Under the pieces are notes generated by a model. It was not told the origin of the DNA. It worked only from the letters and a program-made list of their open reading frames with translations, and searched no databases. The translations under genes and the position numbers were made by a program. Positions 55,481-64,000 of a stretch of DNA of 64,000 nt are shown in pieces (the first letter of the stretch is position 1; each line of letters starts with the position of its first letter). The stretch comes from Aralia elata (lineage: Eukaryota > Streptophyta > Magnoliopsida > Apiales > Araliaceae): positions 21,732,294-21,796,293 of the forward strand of contig CM068388.1 in assembly GCA_034770075.1 (NCBI GenBank). The letters run 5' to 3'.

Positions 55481-56804
55481 AACTCAATGTGGAAAAGTCG
55501 TAGAGTTGAAATCGTAGATCTCAGAGCAAGAGAACCCTACAGTCATGAAGATGTAACAGATGAACCAGATAATGAAATCGCAGAGTCCTCTGTTCTAATC
55601 ATGGGAACTCTACGAATCAATGAAGCTATTGATCCAATACTTTTCTTTAAAGATTTCATTAAGTAAATTTCAAGATCATTATTCATCATTCAGTATCAAG
55701 TATGTAAGAAAGTGCGTGGAATTATAAAGAAAAGCTAGTCCCCATAGAGAAAAAGATTTGGTCTTTAGATTTTCTAGAGGAGAAAGAAGTTGGTTCTAAA
55801 GGGAAGTCTTCAACCAATGGTCAATTAAAGCTCACCTATTGGTTCAGTGGAACAAACGAAAACTATTGAGTCTGTTATTACTGATATCATGGTGGAATAT
55901 AGGTCTCTAGCTTCTGAGCACCTAAATGCACATGTTGAGGGGGAGCAACCAGAAGAAGAGCAATCAAATTTCCAATATCTCAGCAAAGGAACATTTTGTT
56001 GAAGAAAAGATTAACGTAGTAATGGGAGATTCAAGCTAAACAACGATGAAAAAATCAAGTGGAGTCAGAATAGATCAACACTACAATTACAAAAGCTAAG
56101 GCGCAGAGTCAGACTAGACGATCTCTGTACTAGGAAAGATGCAAGATTTCTCAAATCCAGCTATGAGAACTTCTTCATTCTACAAAGAAGCAGAACAATA
56201 TCAATTACTCCAAGGGAACGGTCAGTAGTACTCAGGATCTTTGTTTAAGAAGAGTGTAGTAGCAATGGGAGATTCAAGAAAAAGGAGACGTGATACTCAA
56301 GAAGCAAAACAAGAAGGAAGATCATGCTTATAATTATCAGTTAATGCTGGAGCAATAAAGGATGTAGACTGAAACATGGTTTAGGAAGATAATCGTTGAG
56401 TAGATTGAAAGTCGTAGAGTGAAAGAGATGTCATCAAGCTACCTTACGACATAAGAAGTCAAAACGATCAAGCTAAAGGAAAGTGATGTTCACACTCTTG
56501 GAAGGAAAGTGAACCTTGGAAGATGATATTTAACAACGGCGGAGTTTCAGTTTTTGAAATGACGGATGTTGTCAATAGAGTTCTGGCGCATGTCCCATAG
56601 TGTAAAATTGGAGGGAACTGGCCTAAGAGTCATTTCAAATTCTGACTGTTGCTTTTTCCAAACAACTATCTAAGCCTATTTTTCATCATAGTCTACAAAC
56701 CATTCAACTATCCAAGCTATCGATTTCTATAAACCATCAAATAACTCTAAACTTTTATCAATTCAAACATATTTTCTTCTCACACCAATATTCAATCTTT
56801 CGAA
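55481..56804 (+). other. Leader-like region of an unrecognised retroelement
   Basis: Scattered TCGTAGAG cores (about 55498, 55512, 56407) link it to the arrays in 59205-59815. It has no continuous frame; the open stretch ending at 55666 includes SMWKSRRVEIVDL, faintly like the start of copia gag (WKSRME), which I do not rely on. No LTR start is seen. Confidence 0.35.
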
Positions 56805-58191
56805 ATGGGAAATTTCCAAAATAAAGGAAAGAAAAAGGCAGATGAATCAACTGAGAGGAAACTTGAAAAGGTTGATGAGCATATGAACATTCAAGATCTC
56901 AGTACACCTGATAATCAGTCACCATGGAAGAGATAGAAGGTTGAGAAAAAAGAGGATAAAGAGAATGATAGTAGTGATCAAGAAAGTAAGTTTGGTGAAG
57001 GAAAAAGGTTTATGTCCGAAGACAACAAAGAAGAGGATGTGAAGAACTCCTTGTCTAGATATTATGTGAATGATCAGTCCAAGCAAAAAGTTCAAAGAAT
57101 CAATGAAGAAGAAGAAGATGAAAAAGGAATTAATATGGAGGCGTACATTTTTGCATCTCAAGAGAGTGGTAATCAAGTCTTGTTGCCGCATGAATTCAAC
57201 AAAATAAAACGATCAAGCAGGAAAGAAGAAAGAGAGGAAAGAAAATAGAGAAAGCTGGAGAAGAAAGAAGAGTAAGAAAGATTCAAAGAAAAGAAAAGAG
57301 GAAGATGAGAAAAGATGAAAAAGAAAGAGCTAAAGGCAAGGGAGAGGTTTGAAGTGGCTTTCATGAACTTCATGCCTATGGTACCTCTGCTAAAGGTCAT
57401 ATCACTTCAAGATCAGAGCTATATTAGTTGGTTCTACTCAAGGTTTTTAAATATTCGTCTGGTATCACAAAATTTTCTAAGAATATTTTCACTTGCAACT
57501 CTGTTGATCAGCAATAAGCCCTTTTATCAGAACTACTGCAATCTTTAGGTAGTTTCTATTCCAAATATTTCTAGGTGTTATTCATATGTCCCATCTGTAT
57601 CAAACCAAAATAACGAGGTCGTAGAGTCTCCAACTACGATTCTCGAAAAATATCTTTCAGATTTTGAAGAAGAATTTGTTAACCTTCGGTTTGAAGATTT
57701 TCCTCAACCAACATTCCTTTCTCAATCAAGGAATCAAAATTCCATTCTCTCGTTTTTAGAAGTTCCACACGCTACAAATGTTTCAAGTCATTTTATGATC
57801 GTAGGATCTCCAAATCCTATGATTCAATTACTGGATTTTATACATTAACTCTCGCGTCAGTCAACACCTCATTCTCCTGTTCAGTAACACTTCTAGAATT
57901 CAATCTGCCAAATTACTCAGATATTCAGTCTTTATCTCACAGTATCATCGTGCATCCTCAGGAAACAGTCTCTGTAGTTGTAGGTCATCCATCTGAATAC
58001 GGTCATGTGCAAACTCTCTTTAATGATATGCCATTTGGTCTCCATGCTCGAAGTAATACGTTCCTTTAAACCCTGGATGAGCAAATGGTTGTTGCTCAGG
58101 AAATTCAAGATAAGACTGAAATCAACATTGACATTTTAAATGCCAAGATCCTTGAGCTAAGAGCTACTCTCACCAACAACCGAAAGATGTG
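56805..58191 (+). pseudogene. Degraded long ORF of an unrecognised LTR element
   Basis: From ATG 56805 (MGNFQNKGKKKADESTERKL) one frame runs to 57548 with stops at 56934, 57246 and two more before 57315. It then shifts frame near 57560 and continues through ILEKYLSDFEEEFVNLRFED to 57848, with a last open piece, EINIDILNAKILELRATLTN, ending at 58191. The N-terminal third is Lys/Glu-rich; the middle has FMNFMPMVPLLKVISLQDQS and SNKPFYQNYCNL; the end is a coiled coil. I recognise no domain, zinc knuckle or enzyme motif. A polypurine-like AAAAAGGGGGAGA follows at 58231. It is probably a gag-like or extra ORF of a non-autonomous element. Confidence 0.45.
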
Positions 58192-58681
58192 ATAGCTCTG
58201 ATGGTCAATGTCTTTCTCCAAATGATGATAACAAAAAGGGGGAGATGAAGCAGGTGACAATCAACGAAGGAGCAAGAACATGGGAGTAGGCAAACCACAA
58301 GGTGCATCAACATAGGGAGAGAAGAAGGAGATGAAGCATGGACATAGGAAGGTACAATTTTGAAGGCAATCACAGTGCGAAGTTTTTTTTTGGTGTCAAG
58401 ACTTTATTTTTTTAAACTATTATAACTGTTGTGGGGATGTATATGTTTAAGACATTTGGATATGTTATTTTTGGGATGCATGTTTTTAATTTACTTGGAT
58501 GAATGATTGCTAGTTATTTTTTATGATTTATGAATAGTTATGCTAAATGCACATCATTATATTCATATCTGTTGGTCTAGCAATATAATGACTTACTATA
58601 TCTTCAGTCACATTCATAGTCATACATCTGTATTTTATTGAATTGATTAAATGGTATGCTATAATGTTTTTGTCATCATTA

Positions 58682-58693
58682 AATAAGGGAGAT
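58682..58693 (+). other. Possible polypurine tract before an LTR-like sequence
   Basis: AATAAGGGAGAT directly precedes TGTTAGGAATTTGCATG at 58694. Plant copia elements of the SIRE/Maximus type often have GGGGGAGA(TT) followed by TGTTAGGAAT. Confidence 0.45.
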
Positions 58694-59204
58694 TGTTAGG
58701 AATTTGCATGTAGATTAGGATGATTTATTGATAGGGATAATGTTAAAGAATCTAAATAAGATTACCAATGTATAAGATTTGATGATGAGTTATTTAAAGT
58801 ATATTTGTAAACGTAAGTTTTGTGAAGTCCTTAATAAAATGATGAATGTATAATGACTTAGAATAAAGAAAGATCAAACATGTTAGGTTGATCTCATTAA
58901 GTTGATCCAAATGAATGTAACATATATATATGAACTGATCGACTGAAGTATACCTATAAAAGAGAAACTTTGTAAAGTCCTTAAGAAATAAATATACAAG
59001 GACTTAGAATTGAAAAGATCAAAAGTGTTAGGTTTATCTTAACTATCATTACTTGATGAACAAATGATTAAAGTATATTTGTGATGATAAGTTTTGTAAA
59101 GTCCTTAAAGAAACTTATGTATAATGACTTAGAATAAAAAGATCAAAACTGTTGGGTTGAACTTAATAAAGCTTTATGTGTATAGTCGATAGGACAAATT
59201 GATC

Positions 59205-59815
59205 GTAGAGTCACTCTATCGGATCTTAGTGTGATCACAAATAGTAGAGTCAGCTCATTCACTAAAGCACACAAGGCAAAGATCGTAGAACTCATCTACG
59301 AGCCATGGAGATGAGTTGAAGGCCTAACTAGAAGAAATTGATCACATGACGATATACTTTTAGAATGGTTGAGTATAGTCCTGATCATAAGGAATCTCTG
59401 GAATTTCTCTAAAAAGGCTAAATTGCAATAGTACTCTGCCTGTTCATAAAGAATAAGTGAGTTCGCAGAGTAAACAAGATTTCATAGAGCAGCAGTTAAT
59501 ATTATAAAGTGACAAAGAGACAGCTAGATCGTAGAGCTGTCTTCGGCATCGTAGAGCTACAAGAGTGTTCAGAGAATAAAAAGAAGTTTGTTAAAGTCTG
59601 CCCAAGCATCAAAGAGTACTCATTCGTAAAGTAGACAATAGAGCAGTATTGAAGTCCTAATCGTAGAAAGAATAACTCTACGATTCTCATCACTCTACTA
59701 ACTAAAGATAGTTGAGCTTACAAGACAATCGTAGAGCAGATCGTAGAGCTGCCTCGACCATCGTAGAGCAGATCGTAGAACTACCTCATCAATCGTAGCG
59801 CAGAACGTCGAGCAA
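59205..59815 (+). repeat. Degenerate ATCGTAGAGC array
   Basis: The core (A/G)ATCGTAGAG(C/T) recurs irregularly, densest at 59729-59812 (CAATCGTAGAGCAGATCGTA, then CCATCGTAGAGCAGATCGTA). It shares the core with the LTR arrays of element 1 but with AGC rather than AGT after it. Confidence 0.75.
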
Positions 59816-60354
59816 AGCTAGTCAAGACTTTACGTTCTTCAACGAACTCAAGTCAAGACTGAAGAACATGTCAGAACTGTTATAAATCTGACGAGTACAG
59901 AGCAGTGTAGAGTATCACAGAACAAAGATTTCGAGAATGTTTCTTACCATCTTCAAGTTTAGAAAGAGAATCAATATGAAGTTGTGTCTAAACGGCTAGA
60001 ATGAAGATGTGACATCTCTGAAGTATGGTAGAAGAGTTTGTAGTCTGATGGGACGATTGCAGAGCCGAATGTTATGTCTACCTACCCTCAAAGCAGTTGT
60101 AAGAGAATATCTTGGAGCAGAACAGTAAATGCACCAACAAATACTTTACAATGGGAAGTCTTTTTGAAAAGACTATAAATAGCTTCAAGAATTCAAGAAA
60201 AAAAAGGTGAAGAAAAAAAAGATATAGAAATAAAATAAGAGTGGCAGATCAGAAGGCCAAACGCAAGAACCACTCTACGAATCACCAAGAACACAAGAAG
60301 CTGAATTGACGAATAAGTAGAGCAATACAACTCTACGACTCAAGATGTGTTCAA

Positions 60355-60545
60355 AGCTGCTAAGTACCAGAAGGGATCAAGCCTCAAAGAAAAGATCAGC
60401 AATATCTTGAAGATGATATCATCCAATCTGCTAAGTACCAGAAGGAGTTAAGCCTCAAAGCAAAAATCAGTAACATCTTGGAAATGATATTAACCAAGCT
60501 GCTAAGTACCAGAAGAAGACAGAGCTTCACTGCAAAGCTTAGCAG
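60355..60545 (+). repeat. Three-copy ~65-70-bp tandem repeat
   Basis: Each unit starts GCTGCTAAGTACCAGAAG (60355, about 60427, about 60489; the middle copy reads TCTGCTAAG) and the first two continue AGCCTCAAAGMAAARATCAG..ATCTTGRARATGATAT. Confidence 0.85.
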
Positions 60546-60599
60546 CACCTCAAACACAATCATTCAATTGTGATTTGCTTGATCTCTGTGATCATTATA

Positions 60600-60745
60600 C
60601 CAAGTTGAAGAAACTTAAAGAGGGCTAGGAGTCTTGGACTGTGTGTCCGAATTCCAAGTTGAAGAAACTTAAAGAGGGCTAGGAGTCCTAGACTTTGCGT
60701 CCAAATTGCCAAGTCGAAGAAACTTTAAGAGTCTAAGTGTCCTAG
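60600..60745 (+). repeat. Three-copy ~55-60-bp tandem repeat
   Basis: Units start CCAAGTTGAAGAAACTTAAA (60600), CCAAGTTGAAGAAACTTAAA (about 60654) and CCAAGTCGAAGAAACTTTAA (about 60709) and contain AGGAGTCYTGGACT or AGTGTCCTAGACT. Confidence 0.85.
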
Positions 60746-61276
60746 ACTAAGTGTTCAAAAACAGACGTAAATGGTCGTTGTGACCTTATCCTTAGTGGAT
60801 ATCCTGCTCGGTGGAGTGGAATAGTGGATTAGGAGTTGTTCAGTCTCCGAACTACTTAAAACATCATGTGTCATTTACTTTATGCATGATGGTGGGTCCG
60901 AATCAGGATTCAGTCTCCGAATCATGTGTCATTTGCACCTGGTTAGTTCGTGGAGTTGACTTTATCAGACTCTACAACCCTAAGAGGTACAACTATAGAT
61001 TTGGTTATACTCTATGCTTTGTCAAAAACTCAAAACAGAGTGTGACCTATTGCTCTTTAAAATAATAAGCTAGACAACAAAAGTTAGACAACTAGAAATA
61101 CGCAGCTTAGCAACCTCTTTGGATTTCACAAATACAATATGTTTAATGAGAAGAGATATTTGTTTTTGTTAATTTCCATTGAGTTTTCCACATCCAAAGT
61201 AGAAGAAAAATCTCCAAACTTCAGAACTGATTTTATCAAAGACAATTTTCTGACTAGTGATTAGTTAGTTCACATA

Positions 61277-63948
61277 TGTCGTCTGGTAACGATAACATTG
61301 GTGCTTCACTCAACCTTTTCTTCAGTTCTTAAAAACTCTCTTCACATTTATCCGCCCAAACGAATTTTACCGACTTCCTCATCAGATTAGTTAGATACCC
61401 TGCTTTTTTGAGAAATCTTGAATGAATCTTCTATAATAACCTGCCAATCCCAAGAAACTTCTTACTTCCGTTAGTGTCTTCGGTTGTTCTCAATTAATTA
61501 CTGCCTCCACTTTTGCTGGATCCAAAGAGATGCCATCCTTATCAATCACGTGCCCCAAAAATTAAACTCTCTAACCAAAATTCACACTTTATCAATCACG
61601 TTTCCTTTCTTAGTGTTTCCATTACCAATCTCAAATGTTTAACATGATCCTCCCATGTCTTAGAGTAGAAGAATCAAAGGAAATAGGTCTTGAGGATTAA
61701 AAAAAAACAATCGCAGGTGCTGCTTAGGATATCATCTATGAACACAACAACAAATTTATCTAAGAATTGCTTGGACGCTCAGTTTATCATATCCATAAAT
61801 GCTGCTGGAACATTCGTCAAACTAGATGACATCACCAGGAACTCATAATGGCTGTAACGAGTCCTGAATGATGTCTTAGGTACATCCTCCTTCTTCACCT
61901 TCAATTGGTGATAACCCGTTCTTAAATCAATTTTAGAAAAATACTTCGCTCCCTTCAACTGATTAAACAGATCATCGATCCTAGGTAGTGGGTACTTATT
62001 TTTTATCGTCACTTTGTTCAACTCACGATAGTCGATATAAAATCTCATAAATCCATCTTTCTTCTTAACAAATAAAACTGGTGCTCCCTATAGAGACACA
62101 CTTGGTTAGATATACTTCATGTCCAATAATTCTTGTAATTGAACCATCAACTCCTTCATCTCTGCCGGTGCCATTCTGTACGGAGCTTTCGAAATCGGCA
62201 TTGTTCCTGGTATTATATCTATGACAAATTCAATTTACTTATCTGGTAGAAGACCTGACAATTCCTCTGAAAATACATCCGTAAACTCTCCTACCACAGC
62301 TATCTGCCCCATCTCTACTCCCACTTTCTGGGTATTAACAGTGTGAGCCACATAACCTACACATTATTTCCTTAATAGTTTCTTAGTTTGCATCATCATC
62401 AGACAACGTGAGTGTCTAGGCGATTTATTATCATAAAACACTACTTTAGACTTATTTGAAGTCTGAATGTTTACACTTTTCTTTTGGCAATCTATCATTG
62501 CCCCATGGTTATATAACCAATCCATTCCTAAAATTACATCAAACTCTCCTAGTTGAATTGGAATTAAATCCACAGGCAACTTATGCCCTCTTATGTCTAC
62601 ACAACAATTCCTATGAATATGACTAACAGGAATCACTTCCTTATTCACAACTTCTATGTTCAGAGGATACTCTAATTCTTCTTAGGGTAAGTTTAATTAT
62701 TGCGCGAATTCATATGATACGAAAGAACAAGTAGCACCATGATCAAATAATACATATGCATTTATATCATTGATCGAAATGATATCTGAAACAACATCTT
62801 TGGATGCGACTGCATCTTGAACTGTCATGTTGAAAGTCCTTGCTATTGGTTGATTATGAGATGTTGGACCCATTATTGTGAGCTTGCCACTGTTGTCTCC
62901 CTTGCCCCCATTTCCTTCACTCGTATTCTTTCTCGAACAATTTCTCGCTCGATGATCCAGTACTCCACAGTTAAAGCATCCATTCTTTTTTGGAACGGGG
63001 CAATTAGGAGAGATGTGCCCCTCTTGGCCAGAGTTAAGCACACATTTTTCCTGTTTAGGCATGCGTCCGAATGGTTCTTTCCACAATCTTTGCACGCTTC
63101 CGATCTCTTCTTTGAATCTACTGGTTTACTCCCAAAACTTACTGGGTTGTAGTTGTTATTGTTGTTGTTGTTGTTGTTCCACTTCCTCTTGTTAGCAGCA
63201 CCACTACTTCCTTCACCTTTGTTTCCTCCCTCATTCTTCTTCTTCTTTTGTTCTTTGTTAAACTTTATCAAAGCTTCACTTCCTCCCTTAAGGATTATAG
63301 CTTTTTTTAGAGGAGTAGCAAAACTGTCCGTTTGTAACACTGATAGCCTACTGTAGAACCACGACTTAAGGCCCTATTCAAACCGTCTTGTCTTTCTTTC
63401 TTCTATATCAACCTGATGAGGTGCAAACCTCGCCAATTCGTTAAATTTTGCGGCACACTTGGGTACCATCATATCTTCCTACTTTAATTCCAGAAATTGC
63501 ATCTCCATGCGACTCTACATTCTTGTAGGGAAGTAATTCTGAAAGAATTCTTTCTTGAATCTCTCCCAAGGTACTACTCCTGTTCTAACCCTGTTTTGGT
63601 TCGCTTCCCACCAAAAGTTGGCTTCTCCCTTCAGCATGTACGTAGCGAAAATCGTCTTCTGCTCTTCTCCTACCCAGATGATCACAAACGCCTTTTCAAT
63701 CTCTTTTGTCCAAGCTTGAGCTTCAATAGGCTCCGTGGTCCCTTTAAATTTAGGTGGTCCCACACTCTTAAAATCCTTGAAATTCATCACTTGGGCCGTC
63801 GGAGGGTTTACATTAGTGTTATTCATAACTCTACCCTGTAGCGCTCCAACTAACAAGTCTAGGAATTGCTGCATGGAATTTGGTTGCTCCCAACAGTGCT
63901 AGCTGACTCTTCTTGTACTCTTCGTTGTCGAGGTCTTCCCTTAGGCAT
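61277..63948 (-). pseudogene. gag-pol: Element 5: truncated Tekay-type gag, protease and RT
   Basis: Gag start ATG is 63948 (MPKGRPRQRRVQEESA). Gag capsid pieces follow (63874-63515: KGEANFWWEANQNRVRTGVV), then a run of Asn codons and zinc-knuckle remnants (CVLNSGQEGHISPNC with the second Cys lost, CFNCGVLDHRARNC). Protease at 62780-62364 reads VLFDHGATCSFVS, so the catalytic DSG is now DHG. RT is at 62150-61400 (IDYRELNKVTIKNKYPLPRI, IDLRTGYHQLKV), with stops, frameshifts and an extra ~65 bases near 61660-61725 just after the FIDD region. The copy stops at the start of RNase H (LSLPDD, 61277). RNase H, integrase and 3' LTR are gone; the 5' LTR would lie right of the window. Gene order and sequence parallel element 3. 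Confidence 0.85.
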
Positions 63949-64000
63949 TTTCTGTTTAATAAAATTTATATGTTATCATCTCATAACTTATTCTTACAAC
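63949..64000 (-). other. Leader of element 5, cut by window edge
   Basis: On the minus strand the bases before the gag ATG are AAATTTTATTAAACAGAAA; AAACAG is again a possible splice acceptor just before gag, as in element 3. Confidence 0.4.

Larger units (their letters stand above)
58694..61270 (+). repeat. LTR-like region with tandem arrays; 3' end not defined
   Basis: It starts TGTTAGGAATTTGCATG after a purine tract. Contents in order: repeated AGTCCTTAA..ATGACTTAGAATAAAAAGATCAAA segments (58830-59150, three loose copies), the TCGTAGAGC array (59205-59815), a 3-copy 70-bp repeat (60355-60545), a 3-copy ~60-bp repeat (60600-60745) and GGATATCCTGCTCGGTGGAG. The matching second LTR is not in the window, so this call rests on the start context only. 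At about 61276 it abuts element 5. Confidence 0.45.

Noticed and set aside
55253..55490. Phe/Leu-rich 'membrane protein' frame
   Set aside because: T-rich low-complexity DNA in a probable untranslated region; a signal peptide or membrane claim would be an artefact.
55467..55666. Possible copia gag start (SMWKSRRVE)
   Set aside because: The similarity is a few residues and overlaps the TCGTAGAG repeat, which by itself encodes part of it.

Overview
This window is repeat-dense nuclear DNA from a flowering plant, most likely a eudicot. The evidence is a set of plant-type Ty3/gypsy and Ty1/copia LTR retrotransposons (Tekay/Del-type chromovirus, Tat, Athila and copia sequence), several short foldback elements, and two exons of a plant-like TRAPPC6/Trs33 gene. 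There is no bacterial signal. The species cannot be fixed from sequence alone.

Layout: (1) 1-10734 is a degraded plus-strand Tekay-type element; its left LTR is cut by the window edge, its right LTR is 7653-10734. (2) Five bases further on, 10745-22428 is a minus-strand Tat-type element with a perfect 5-bp target duplication (TATGC). It has lost gag, protease and primer site, but carries in antisense a spliced plant-mobile-domain (PMD) gene at 13714-17600. (3) 22434-29501 holds an LTR remnant, AT-rich spacer, four foldback (MITE-like) candidates, a possible LINE tail and the two TRAPPC6-like exons (28661-29135, minus strand). (4) 29502-31352 is a solo copia-type LTR (duplication TATAT), and 31768-32893 is the 5' end of a second copia element. 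(5) 32894-55480 is an old minus-strand Athila-type element whose gag is split by two solo LTRs: 33508-35666 (duplication GGCAA), and 35711-38772 joined to 51410-52673 (duplication GAGAA). The second solo LTR is itself interrupted by an almost pristine Tekay-type element at 38773-51404 with an intact gag-pol reading frame. (6) 55481-61276 is a poorly recognised retroelement-like region with a degraded ORF, a polypurine tract, an LTR-like start at 58694 and several tandem arrays. (7) 61277-63948 is a truncated minus-strand Tekay-type gag-pol.

Insertion order follows from the nesting: Athila first, then the two solo LTRs, then the intact Tekay element. The Tat element entered next to the already present element 1. 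Only 38773-51404 looks potentially autonomous.

Two observations stand out. The PMD gene inside the Tat element has five GT-AG introns in consistent phase and lies antisense to pol, an orientation in which its introns cannot be spliced out of the element's genomic RNA. Second, both Tekay-type elements carry a related coiled-coil ORF ('ORF0') between primer site and gag, preceded in both by a conserved splice-acceptor-like sequence directly before its ATG.
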